This document shows positions 1 through 8,499 of a stretch of 64,000 nucleotides of DNA, piece after piece. This DNA is from Polynucleobacter sp. MWH-UH24A. Its GTDB lineage: Bacteria > Pseudomonadota > Gammaproteobacteria > Burkholderiales > Burkholderiaceae. Where the stretch lies: the NCBI RefSeq assembly GCF_018687475.1, contig NZ_CP061292.1:372001-436000 (forward strand). Direction: 5' to 3'. How positions within the stretch are numbered: the first letter of the stretch is position 1; each line of letters begins with the position of its first letter. Position numbers and translations under genes: made by a program. The notes under the pieces are model-generated. The model did not search any database, had not been told where the DNA came from, and saw only the letters and a program-made list of their open reading frames with translations.

Positions 1-309
1 CCGTTGAGATTGCCAGACCGGTGCCTCGTCCCATTCCAAACCACACGCTTGCAGTTGATCCAAGATCAACCGATCGGCCCCAGGTACTGTTCTGGGGGCA
101 TCCACATCTTCGATGCGAACCAGCCATGTTCCATCATGCGCTCTGGCATCGAGCCAACTGCCTAAAGCGGTCGCCAGTGAGCCAAGGTGAAGGGGTCCCG
201 TAGGTGATGGGGCAAAGCGCCCCCGGTAGGGCCTCTTACTCGCAGGGCCTTCCTCTGACCTAGTGCCTTGATTGAATTGGGGATTTAAAGAGCGGGTCAT
301 GGGGCTCAT
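1..309 (-). CDS. gluQ: Glutamyl-Q tRNA(Asp) synthetase, N-terminal part (cut by window edge)
   Basis: The minus strand reads an open frame of 103 codons that runs off the left edge. After a short variable N-terminus it contains [20 protein letters not shown], the class I HIGH-type signature of GluRS-like enzymes, then [16 protein letters not shown], typical of the truncated GluRS paralogue that glutamylates queuosine on tRNA-Asp. Full GltX starts differently and lacks this short 'RIEDVD..R..PGA' form. The start is ATG at 309 or the in-frame ATG at 300. The gene is divergent from dnaE, with about 34 bases between start codons. It could be another GluRS paralogue, but the motif set favours GluQ-RS. 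Confidence 0.85.
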   Translation of the reverse strand, partial: MSPMTRSLNPQFNQGTRSEEGPASKRPYRGRFAPSPTGPLHLGSLATALGSWLDARAHDGTWLVRIEDVDAPRTVPGADRLILDQLQACGLEWDEAPVWQSQR

Positions 310-343
310 GATTTGGGGGTGCGCACAGCTAAAATCATCTCAT

Positions 344-3300
344 ATGGCGCCCCCTCAATTTATCCATCTGCGTTTGCATTCGGAGTACTCGATTACCGAT
401 GGGGTGGTGCGCATCGATGATGCGGTTGAGGCTGCATCCTCTGACATGATGGGTGCGCTGGCACTCACGGATCTGGGTAATTTGTTTGGCCTCATCAAGT
501 TTTACTCGGCAGCCCGCTCCGCAGGGGTCAAACCAATTGCTGGCGCTGATGTGTGGGTGACCAACACCCAAGAGCCCGATCAACCCTATCGCATGTTGCT
601 CTTGGTGCAAAACCATATCGGTTACCTCAATCTGTGTGAACTCCTAAGTAAAGCATCACTCCATAATCAGCGCCATGGAAGAGCGGAGATTCATCCGCAG
701 TGGTTCAGTGAGTCGCTCCCCGCAAACGACAAAGGAGCGAAGAAAAAAACATTGGCTGAGGGCTTAATTGCGCTCTCAGGCGCGCATCAGGGGGATGTGG
801 GAGTTGCGCTCCTTAATGGGGATGAGGTAAGGGCGCGCGAGACAGCCACTCACTGGCAAACGCTCTTTGGTGGCCGCTATTTTGTGGAGCTCCAGCGTTT
901 TGGTCATGCTCAAGAAGAGGCGCATATTCAGCTTGCTTGCCAACTCGCGAGTGATCTAAAAATTCCGGTAGTCGCAACTCATCCGATTCAGTTTATGAAG
1001 CCCGAAGATTACACTGCGCATGAAGCGCGCGTGTGCATTGCCGAAGGTGAGTTATTGGGCGACCCACGTCGCCCCAAACGCTTTACCGAAGAGCAATATT
1101 TTCTCACGCAAGCGCAAATGCACGAGCGTTTTGCGGATCTCCCTGTAGCACTTGCCAATACGGCAGAAATTGCCAAGATGTGCAATCTCAACCTGACCTT
1201 GGGTCAAGCGCGCCTGCCAGAATTTCCAACGCCCGATGGCATGCCTCTTGATCAATATTTGATGCAGCAGGCGGAACTAGGGCTTGATAAAAATCTACGC
1301 AGACTCTATCCCAAGGAAGAAGAGCGAGCTGCCCTTGAGCCCCGCTATCGCGAGCGCTTGCGCTTTGAAGTCAATACGATTGCGCAAATGGGGTTCCCAG
1401 GCTACTTCTTGATCGTCGCAGACTTCATTAACTGGGCCAAAAATAATGGCGTGCCTGTTGGACCAGGCAGAGGGTCGGGCGCCGGATCCTTAGTCGCCTT
1501 CTCATTAGGGATTACCGATCTGGATCCCTTACGCTACAACTTACTCTTTGAGCGTTTTTTAAATCCCGAGCGCGTCTCGATGCCTGACTTTGATATCGAC
1601 TTTTGTCAGCATGGACGCGATCGCGTGATTGCCTATGTGAAAGAAAAATACGGCAAAGATGCGGTGAGTCAAATTGCTACCTTTGGCACGATGGCAGCGA
1701 AGGCAGCGATTCGGGATGTGGGAAGGGTGCTTGAGCAGCCCTATGGCTTTGTCGATGGCATTGCTAAGCTCGTACCGTTTAAGCCAGGCCAAGTGGTCAC
1801 GATTGAATCGGCGAAGAAAGAAGAAAAGCAACTCGCCGAGCGGGAAAAAAATGAAGAGGAAGTGCGCCAACTCTTGGCGCTTGCGCAGCAGCTCGAGGGC
1901 ATGACCCGTAACGTGGGCATGCATGCCGGAGGGGTGTTAATTGCGCCTGGCAAACTCACCGATTTTTGCCCGCTCTATACCCAAGATGGGGGCGATGCGA
2001 ATGCGGGTGTGATTAGCCAATTCGATAAAGATGATGTGGAATCAATTGGTTTGGTAAAATTTGACTTTTTGGGGCTCACGACGCTCACTATTTTGGCGGG
2101 GGCCGAGCGTTGGATTCAAAAACTACATACGGAACACAAAGATTGGAGCATCAGTGATATTCCGCTCGATGACCCAAAAGCCTTTGAGCTCTTAAAGCGC
2201 GGTAATACGGTTGCCGTGTTCCAGCTGGAAAGTCGGGGCATGCAAGGCATGCTACGCGATGCCAAACCTGATCGCTTTGAGGACATTATTGCGTTGGTGG
2301 CGCTGTATCGACCGGGTCCCATGGATCTCATCCCTGATTACATTAAACGCAAACACGGGCAACAGAAGGTTGAATACCCCGATCCTCGCATTGAGCCGGT
2401 ATTGCGCGAGACCTACGGCATTATGGTCTACCAAGAGCAGGTGATGCAAATGGCGCAGATGATTGGCGGCTACTCCTTAGGGGGAGCCGACCTATTGCGA
2501 CGCGCGATGGGTAAAAAGAAGCCTGAAGAAATGGCGCAGCATCGACAGATCTTTCGCGAGGGAGCGCAAAAAAATGGACTCACCGAGCACAAGGCTGATG
2601 AAATCTATGACCTCATGGAGCGTTTTGCGGGCTATGGGTTTAATAAGTCCCATGCGGCTGCCTATGCGCTATTAGCTTATCAAACCGCCTGGCTCAAGGC
2701 CTACTACCCCGCTGAATTTATGGCGGCCAACTTATCGCTCTCAATGGACGACACCGATAAGGTGAAGATTTTGTATGACGATAGTCTGCACAATGGTTTG
2801 AAGATCCTGCCGCCGGATATTAATACCGGCATGTACGAGTTCACACCGATTGCAGATCCTAATGATCAAGACCAAAGCGTGGGGATTCGTACGATTCGTT
2901 ATGGCTTGGGAGCGGTGCGAGGGACTGGTGAGGGTGCAATCCAAATCATTGTGGAGGCTCGCAAGAATGGATCATTTAAAGATCTGTTTGATTTCTGTGC
3001 CCGGGTCGATCGCCGCCAAGTCAATCGCCGTGCCATCGAAGCCTTGATTCGGGCGGGGGCGTTTGATTCGATTACGACCGATGCCGCTAAAGGCCTAATG
3101 AATAACTATGATGCTCGCTCTACTCTTCTTGCATCGCTCTCACGTGCGATTGAAGCCGCCGAGCAAGCCGAAGCCTCGGTGCATCAGGTAAGCCTCTTTG
3201 ATGCTGAGGATGTGGCGCAAGCGCATGCACCCGAGTACGTGAAGGAACTGCCTTTTTCGGAAAAGAAACGTTTGCAAGATGAGAAAGCGGCATTGGGTCT

Positions 3301-3934
3301 ATGTTTAACCGGACATTTGTTTGATGCCTACCGGCCTGAAGTGACGCACTTTATTCGTCAACCACTCATCAAGCTCATCGAGGGTAAGGATCAATTAGTC
3401 GCTGGCATCATTACCTCGTCACGGATGCTCATGGGGCAACGTGGGCGCATGATGATCGCCACGATTGATGATGGTACTACAGCGGTTGAACTCACGCTCT
3501 ATAGCGAAGTGTATGAACCCAATCGCTCTTGGCTCAAAGAAGACGAGCTACTAATTGCCAAGGTGAACGTAAGCCCCGATAAGTTCTCAGGGGGCTTGCG
3601 AATTGTTGCCGAGAGCGTGATGGATATTGTGGGCGCACGTTTGCGTTTTGCGAGAAACGTTCATCTCAATTTAGATACCGGCATTGATCTGAAAGTTCTG
3701 AAAGCCCAGATCAATCCGTTTTTAGTCAAAGCCCCAATGGGGAACGCCCCACAAAATCCACCAAAAGGACTGCCATTAACTGCTGCTGTGATGGCCAAAG
3801 GTGGGGCTTGTTTAGTTCAGTTTCCAGAAGACGTGCGTCTTTACCCGGATGACAATTGCCTACGTAACTTGCATCAGATTTTGGGAAGCAAAACAGGCTC
3901 AAGCCCTAATCCGGTGGAAATTCAGTATGCGTAA
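344..3934 (+). CDS. dnaE: DNA polymerase III subunit alpha
   Basis: Catalytic subunit of the replicative polymerase, 1196 aa from ATG 344 (family about 1160). The PHP domain opens with FIHLRLHSEYSITDG at residues 6-20. The palm acidic motif PDFDIDFCQHGRD lies near residues 414-426, and the third catalytic Asp in KFDFLGL is at about 574. GPGRGSGAGSLV, the (HhH)2 region and a C-terminal OB fold (around QLVAGIITSSRMLMGQRGR) follow. An in-frame start at 272 would add 24 residues not typical of DnaE, so ATG 344, just before the conserved FIHLR, is preferred. No Shine-Dalgarno is seen before it; TAAAAT at 330-335 lies 8 bases upstream, as for a leaderless message. It is convergent with galU, with 3 bases between stops. 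Confidence 0.97.
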   Translation: MAPPQFIHLRLHSEYSITDGVVRIDDAVEAASSDMMGALALTDLGNLFGLIKFYSAARSAGVKPIAGADVWVTNTQEPDQPYRMLLLVQNHIGYLNLCELLSKASLHNQRHGRAEIHPQWFSESLPANDKGAKKKTLAEGLIALSGAHQGDVGVALLNGDEVRARETATHWQTLFGGRYFVELQRFGHAQEEAHIQLACQLASDLKIPVVATHPIQFMKPEDYTAHEARVCIAEGELLGDPRRPKRFTEEQYFLTQAQMHERFADLPVALANTAEIAKMCNLNLTLGQARLPEFPTPDGMPLDQYLMQQAELGLDKNLRRLYPKEEERAALEPRYRERLRFEVNTIAQMGFPGYFLIVADFINWAKNNGVPVGPGRGSGAGSLVAFSLGITDLDPLRYNLLFERFLNPERVSMPDFDIDFCQHGRDRVIAYVKEKYGKDAVSQIATFGTMAAKAAIRDVGRVLEQPYGFVDGIAKLVPFKPGQVVTIESAKKEEKQLAEREKNEEEVRQLLALAQQLEGMTRNVGMHAGGVLIAPGKLTDFCPLYTQDGGDANAGVISQFDKDDVESIGLVKFDFLGLTTLTILAGAERWIQKLHTEHKDWSISDIPLDDPKAFELLKRGNTVAVFQLESRGMQGMLRDAKPDRFEDIIALVALYRPGPMDLIPDYIKRKHGQQKVEYPDPRIEPVLRETYGIMVYQEQVMQMAQMIGGYSLGGADLLRRAMGKKKPEEMAQHRQIFREGAQKNGLTEHKADEIYDLMERFAGYGFNKSHAAAYALLAYQTAWLKAYYPAEFMAANLSLSMDDTDKVKILYDDSLHNGLKILPPDINTGMYEFTPIADPNDQDQSVGIRTIRYGLGAVRGTGEGAIQIIVEARKNGSFKDLFDFCARVDRRQVNRRAIEALIRAGAFDSITTDAAKGLMNNYDARSTLLASLSRAIEAAEQAEASVHQVSLFDAEDVAQAHAPEYVKELPFSEKKRLQDEKAALGLCLTGHLFDAYRPEVTHFIRQPLIKLIEGKDQLVAGIITSSRMLMGQRGRMMIATIDDGTTAVELTLYSEVYEPNRSWLKEDELLIAKVNVSPDKFSGGLRIVAESVMDIVGARLRFARNVHLNLDTGIDLKVLKAQINPFLVKAPMGNAPQNPPKGLPLTAAVMAKGGACLVQFPEDVRLYPDDNCLRNLHQILGSKTGSSPNPVEIQYA

Positions 3935-3937
3935 CTT

Positions 3938-4810
3938 TTATGACCGATTTTTGAGATAGATCTCAAAGTCGTCTTTGAGCTCAGGATGCTTGAGTGCAAA
4001 TTCAATCGTTGCCTTAAGGTAGCCCAATTTACTACCGCAGTCATAGCGCACACCCTCGTACTCATAGGCAAGTACTGACTCATCCTGTAGGAGAGTTTGT
4101 ATGGCATCGGTGAGTTGATATTCCCCGCCTGAACCAGGCTTAAGATTACGAATGTGGCCAAAGATCGAGGACGAAAGGATATAACGACCCACCACCCCAA
4201 GATTTGATGGGGCATCCTTAGCTGCAGGCTTTTCAATAATTCCAGTAACGGAGTGAATTCCTGTACCTTGGGTTTTGGCTGCTACGACTCCATAGGACTT
4301 CGTTTGCTCCGGCAGAATTTTCTCAACAGCTAAGACTGAAGCATTGTGTTTGGCATGTAGATCAACCATTTGTTTGAGTACGGGAGTTTTGCCATCCAAC
4401 AAATCATCGGCCAAGATAATGGCAAAAGGCTCATCACGCACCAATTTCTCGGCACACAAAACCGCATGCCCAAGACCCAATGGCTCGGCTTGGCGGACAT
4501 AGACGCAATCCACATGGCTGGGTTTGATGTTGCGCACAATCTCTAGAAGACTTTGCTTATTCTTCGCCTCTAGTTCTGCCTCAAGTTCATAGGCCTTATC
4601 AAAATGATCTTCGATGGCGCGCTTACTGCGACCAGTTACAAAAATCATTTCCGTAATACCAGCAGCAATGGCTTCCTCAACCGCATACTGAATTAATGGC
4701 TTATCCACCACATTGAGCATTTCTTTGGGGGATGCCTTAGTGGCTGGTAAAAAGCGAGTCCCCAGGCCGGCAACAGGAAAGACTGCTTTGGTAATCGGTT
4801 TGGTTAACAT
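3938..4810 (-). CDS. galU: UTP-glucose-1-phosphate uridylyltransferase
   Basis: Makes UDP-glucose from UTP and glucose-1-phosphate for cell-envelope polysaccharides. The 290 aa length is normal. The nucleotide-binding signature VFPVAGLGTRFLPATKA lies near the N-terminus, followed by SPKEMLNVVDKPLIQYAVEE, the GalU IIEKP motif and GGEYQLTDAI. The start ATG at 4810 has no Shine-Dalgarno. A CATAAT hexamer (minus strand, 4823-4818) ends 7 bases before it, so the message may be leaderless. The octamer ATTGTAAT at 4812-4819, which recurs in the higBA operator, overlaps this putative promoter. Confidence 0.96.
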   Translation of the reverse strand: MLTKPITKAVFPVAGLGTRFLPATKASPKEMLNVVDKPLIQYAVEEAIAAGITEMIFVTGRSKRAIEDHFDKAYELEAELEAKNKQSLLEIVRNIKPSHVDCVYVRQAEPLGLGHAVLCAEKLVRDEPFAIILADDLLDGKTPVLKQMVDLHAKHNASVLAVEKILPEQTKSYGVVAAKTQGTGIHSVTGIIEKPAAKDAPSNLGVVGRYILSSSIFGHIRNLKPGSGGEYQLTDAIQTLLQDESVLAYEYEGVRYDCGSKLGYLKATIEFALKHPELKDDFEIYLKNRS

Positions 4811-4894
4811 AATTGTAATTATGCCCTTATTAGAAGTAATTCCTGGGGTTTTTAGTAAGTAATAAGCAAAGCATAAATAGTGAATTAATTACAT

Positions 4895-4944
4895 TTGACA
4901 TATTGTAATTAATGCCATTACAATGTAATAACTTGCATTACAAT
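4895..4944 (+). promoter_or_regulatory. higBA promoter with iterated ATTACAAT operator
   Basis: A sigma-70 promoter reads TTGACA (4895-4900), 18-base spacer, TACAAT (4919-4924). The -10 box lies inside the 13-base palindrome ATTACAATGTAAT (4917-4929). The octamer ATTACAAT occurs at 4917-4924 and 4937-4944, exactly 20 bases apart, and its inverse ATTGTAAT at 4902-4909. This looks like an autorepression operator for the downstream HigA; binding itself is inference. Confidence 0.7.
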
Positions 4945-4950
4945 TAATAA

Positions 4951-5229
4951 ATGATTATCCAATTTAAACATCGTGGTTTGCAATTATTTTTTACAAAAGG
5001 CAGTTATAAAGGAATTCCCGTGCAGTTTGCATCTCGGATAGAGCGGATTCTTGATCGACTAGATTCGTCGATGAGCCCTAATGATATGAATTTGCCAGGA
5101 TATCGATTTCATGAGTTAAAGGGAAGGCGAAAAGGGGTCTATGCGGTCTCGGTATCTGGTAACTGGAGAATCAGTTTTGAGTTTAAGGACTCCGATGTAG
5201 TTAATGTTAATTTGGAGGACTATCACTAA
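4951..5229 (+). CDS. higB: HigB-type toxin (RelE/ParE superfamily ribonuclease)
   Basis: A 92 aa protein of the RelE/HigB fold, expected to cleave ribosome-bound mRNA when free of antitoxin. Family features are the N-terminal 'FKHRGLQLFFTKGSYKGIP' strand-helix region, PGYRFHELKGRRKGVYAVSV, NWRISFEF, and a C-terminal VNLEDYH ending in His. Toxin-first order is diagnostic of HigBA. The stop overlaps the antitoxin start (TAATG, 5227-5231), implying translational coupling. The ATG at 4951 has no clear Shine-Dalgarno and sits about 20 bases behind the predicted transcription start. The pair lies between convergent housekeeping genes and may be an acquired two-gene cassette. Confidence 0.88.
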   Translation: MIIQFKHRGLQLFFTKGSYKGIPVQFASRIERILDRLDSSMSPNDMNLPGYRFHELKGRRKGVYAVSVSGNWRISFEFKDSDVVNVNLEDYH

Positions 5230-5561
5230 TGAAGAATATTAAAAATAGTATGCGTAATCCTTCCCGAAGGCCAACGCATCCCGGCGCAGTTCTACGTGAG
5301 GATATTTTGCCTTCACTCGGAATCAGTCAGGCAGCCCTAGCGGAATATTTAGGAGTCAGCCGATTGACGGTGTCTGAAATTTTGCTTGAAAAACGTGCCG
5401 TAAGTGCGGAAATGGCCATGCGCATCTCAAAGGCAATTGGCGGATCCCCGGAGAGTTGGTTGCAGATGCAATCTGCCGTTGATCTATGGGATGTTGCGCA
5501 ACGATTTAAGCAAGACCCGGCGAAGTTGCCTAAACCAATCCCAAATTTAGCTTTCGCTTGA
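5229..5561 (+). CDS. higA: HigA-type antitoxin (XRE-family HTH regulator)
   Basis: A 110 aa antitoxin and autorepressor. THPGAVLREDILPSLGISQ is the signature opening of HigA antitoxins. An XRE helix-turn-helix follows at about residues 33-55 (AALAEYLGVSRLTVSEILL) and then the family's SPESWLQMQSAVDLW segment. It probably neutralises HigB and binds the palindromic repeats at 4902-4944. Translation starts inside the higB stop codon. The last residues (PKPIPNLAFA) are not part of the conserved core. Confidence 0.9.
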   Translation: MKNIKNSMRNPSRRPTHPGAVLREDILPSLGISQAALAEYLGVSRLTVSEILLEKRAVSAEMAMRISKAIGGSPESWLQMQSAVDLWDVAQRFKQDPAKLPKPIPNLAFA

Positions 5562-5574
5562 TTGACTAAGCCTA

Positions 5575-8481
5575 CTAGCTCAGTTTATTAAGCTGTTCAC
5601 TTAGCTTCGCATGACTTACTTCAAAATCCGCTAACCGTTTTTTCTCCTGCTCGAGAACTGCGGCAGGAGCACGAGCCACAAAGGATTCATTACTTAATTT
5701 GCTCTGGCATTTGGCGATCTCGTTGGCAAGACGCGTAATTTCTTTGGTAAGCCGCGCTTGCTCTGCTTTGGGATCAACCTCAATCTTCAGCAATAACTTA
5801 TTGCGACCCACGAGAGCAATCGGCGCCCCAGGCGCATCTTTTTCCAAAGTGGATTCATCGGTCACGATTTTCACTTCGGAGAGCTTTGCTAGTGCGCTTA
5901 AATAAGGAGCCGCTTTGGTTAAAAACTCTTTATCGCCATAAATCCATAAAGGTACCTTCTGAGCAGGCGAGATTTGCATTTCTCCGCGTAGGTTGCGGCA
6001 CGCATCAATAATGCTTTTAACCTCACCTATCCATGCCTCGCTGGTTGGATCAATCTTGTCACTTTTCGATACGGGATAGGGTTGAAGTGCAATCGATTGC
6101 GATGGTTGATTGGCAAGCACCTTACCACTCTTGGGACCAATGGTTTGCCATAATTCCTCAGTGATAAAAGGAATGATGGGGTGAGCTAGGCGCAAAATGG
6201 TCTCGAGAACACGCAAGAGTGTTCTGCGGGTTGCCCGTTGCTGAGCAGGAGTGCCCTGTTGCAACTGAACCTTAGCGAGCTCTAAATACCAATCGCAGTA
6301 CTCATCCCACACAAATTGGTAAATGGCGAGTGCAATATTGTCAAAGCGGTAGTCAGCAAAGCCCTTAGTAACATCGGCCTCGGTGCGCTGCAGTTGTGAG
6401 ACGATCCAGCGATCCGCTGGCGAGAAATCCAGATACCCTTCAGGACCGCATTGGTTATCGCACGGTGCAAAGCCATTGTCTTTTTCATCACCGGGGCAGC
6501 TCATCAGGACAAAGCGCGTGGCATTCCATAATTTGTTGCAAAAGTTACGGTAACCCTCGCAACGTTTTTGATCAAAGTTAATATTGCGTCCCAATGAAGC
6601 AAGCGAGGCAAAAGTAAAGCGCAATGCATCGGTGCCAAAGGCCGGAATACCTTCTGAAAACTCTTTCTTGGTTTTTTTGGTAATACTCTCGGCTTGCTTG
6701 GGGTTCATTAACCCAGACGTGCGTTTTTGAACCAAGTCATCGAGCGCAATGCCATCAATCAAATCAATCGGATCCAAAGTATTGCCTTTGGACTTGCTCA
6801 TTTTCTGGCCTTCGGCATCGCGCACTAAGCCATGCACATACACAGTTTTAAATGGCACCTTCCCAGTAAAGTGGCAGGTCATCATCACCATGCGCGCGAC
6901 CCAAAAGAAAATAATGTCAAAGCCGGTGACCAAGACCGAGGAGGGTAAAAAGTGATCAAGCTCTTTGGTTTGTTTGGACCACCCCAGTGAACTAAATGGC
7001 ACCAAGGCAGAGCTAAACCAGGTATCAAGTACATCCTCATCACGCTTCAGTTCACCGCTATAACCGGCAGCCTTGGCTTTGGCCTTGGCTTCATCGGCAT
7101 TGCGCGCCACAAAGATCTCGCCATTATTTCCATACCATGCGGGGATTTGATGGCCCCACCACAATTGCCGCGAGATACACCAGTCTTGAATGTTCTCGAG
7201 CCACTGGGTGTAGGTTGAGATCCAGTTCTCAGGAACCAGTTGAATGTCGCCCGAGGTAACCGCATTCAAGGCAGCTCCTGCAATCGATTGACCTGGTTGG
7301 TAACGATTATCAGGACTCGCTTTAGACATCGCCACAAACCACTGATCGGTGAGCATGGGCTCAATCACAGTTTGAGTTCGATCACCCCGTGGGACCATTA
7401 AGGTGTGCGGGTTGACTTTTTCAAGTAGATTGGCTGCTTCGAGATCAGCCACAATTTGCTTACGAGCGGCAAAGCGATCAAGCCCCTGATAGACCTTCGG
7501 AGCATGCTCGTTAATCTTCGCATCGAGCGTTAAGACATTAATGAGTGGTAACTGATGACGCTGACCTACAGCATAGTCATTAAAGTCATGGGCGGGAGTG
7601 ACTTTAACTACCCCAGTCCCAAAACTCATATCCACATAGGTATCCGCAATAATTGGGAGACTGCGTTGGCAAAGAGGAAGCTCAACAGTTTTACCAATCA
7701 GGTGGCGGTAGCGCTCATCGTCCGGATGCACCATCACTGCTACGTCACCTAAGAGGGTCTCAGGGCGCGTGGTCGCGACTACTAGGTGGCCACTCCCATC
7801 GGAGAGTGGATAGCGAATGTGCCAAAGGCTACCTTGTTCCTCGGTACTGACCACTTCTAAATCCGAAACCGCAGTACCTAAGACCGGATCCCAGTTCACG
7901 AGACGCTTGCCGCGATAGATTAGACCTTGTTCAAAGAGAGTAACAAAGACCTCCACCACCGCCTCGGACATCTTCGGATCCATCGTGAAATACTCACGTG
8001 ACCAATCAATCGATGCCCCTAGACGCCGAATCTGGCGCGTAATCGTGGAACCGGATTCTTCTTTCCATTCCCAGACTTTTTTGAGGAAGGCTTCGCGTCC
8101 AAGATCATGACGAGAAATTTTTTGGGCATCGAGTTGGCGTTCCACCACAATTTGGGTGGCAATTCCGGCGTGGTCGGTGCCTGGAACCCAGAGGGTATTT
8201 TTGCCGGACATGCGTGCATAGCGCACCAAGCCATCCATGATGGTTTGATTAAAGGCGTGACCCATATGCAAGGTGCCCGTGACATTCGGTGGTGGTAACT
8301 GAATGCAAAAATTATCCTTACCATCATCCACCTTAGCAGTGGCAATGCCGCGTGTTTCCCACTCGGGTCCCCAGAACGCTTCAATGGGAGCCGGCTCATA
8401 CGACTTGGCTAGTTTGGCTAAGTCAGGATTTTGATCTGGCGAGGGTTTTTCGGGGGAGTTGGCGGTGTCAGGCATAAGCAT
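5575..8481 (-). CDS. valS: Valyl-tRNA synthetase
   Basis: Class I aminoacyl-tRNA synthetase charging tRNA-Val, 968 aa from ATG 8481. Visible are the HIGH-type motif [16 protein letters not shown], the editing-domain [17 protein letters not shown], the KMSKS loop [13 protein letters not shown], the anticodon-binding region, and a C-terminal Val-tRNA-arm coiled coil rich in Lys/Glu. The start is ATG 8481 or in-frame ATG 8475; no Shine-Dalgarno is visible for either. It is divergent from uvrD with only 18 bases between the outer start codons. The stop lies 13 bases from the convergent higA stop. Confidence 0.97.
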   Translation of the reverse strand: MLMPDTANSPEKPSPDQNPDLAKLAKSYEPAPIEAFWGPEWETRGIATAKVDDGKDNFCIQLPPPNVTGTLHMGHAFNQTIMDGLVRYARMSGKNTLWVPGTDHAGIATQIVVERQLDAQKISRHDLGREAFLKKVWEWKEESGSTITRQIRRLGASIDWSREYFTMDPKMSEAVVEVFVTLFEQGLIYRGKRLVNWDPVLGTAVSDLEVVSTEEQGSLWHIRYPLSDGSGHLVVATTRPETLLGDVAVMVHPDDERYRHLIGKTVELPLCQRSLPIIADTYVDMSFGTGVVKVTPAHDFNDYAVGQRHQLPLINVLTLDAKINEHAPKVYQGLDRFAARKQIVADLEAANLLEKVNPHTLMVPRGDRTQTVIEPMLTDQWFVAMSKASPDNRYQPGQSIAGAALNAVTSGDIQLVPENWISTYTQWLENIQDWCISRQLWWGHQIPAWYGNNGEIFVARNADEAKAKAKAAGYSGELKRDEDVLDTWFSSALVPFSSLGWSKQTKELDHFLPSSVLVTGFDIIFFWVARMVMMTCHFTGKVPFKTVYVHGLVRDAEGQKMSKSKGNTLDPIDLIDGIALDDLVQKRTSGLMNPKQAESITKKTKKEFSEGIPAFGTDALRFTFASLASLGRNINFDQKRCEGYRNFCNKLWNATRFVLMSCPGDEKDNGFAPCDNQCGPEGYLDFSPADRWIVSQLQRTEADVTKGFADYRFDNIALAIYQFVWDEYCDWYLELAKVQLQQGTPAQQRATRRTLLRVLETILRLAHPIIPFITEELWQTIGPKSGKVLANQPSQSIALQPYPVSKSDKIDPTSEAWIGEVKSIIDACRNLRGEMQISPAQKVPLWIYGDKEFLTKAAPYLSALAKLSEVKIVTDESTLEKDAPGAPIALVGRNKLLLKIEVDPKAEQARLTKEITRLANEIAKCQSKLSNESFVARAPAAVLEQEKKRLADFEVSHAKLSEQLNKLS

Positions 8482-8484
8482 CAA

Positions 8485-8492
8485 ATTATAAT
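8485..8492. promoter_or_regulatory. Palindromic -10 box shared by valS and uvrD
   Basis: The self-complementary octamer ATTATAAT gives TATAAT on the plus strand (8487-8492), 7 bases before the uvrD ATG. It gives the same hexamer on the minus strand (8490-8485), 3 or 9 bases before the two possible valS starts. The whole intergenic space is 18 bases, so the promoters must sit here or inside the opposite gene. No good -35 box was found either way. Confidence 0.5.
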
Positions 8493-8499
8493 TGGGACG

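Noticed and set aside
3922..4236. Minus-strand ORF overlapping galU
   Set aside because: It lies in a different frame within the intact GalU coding region and has no family features.
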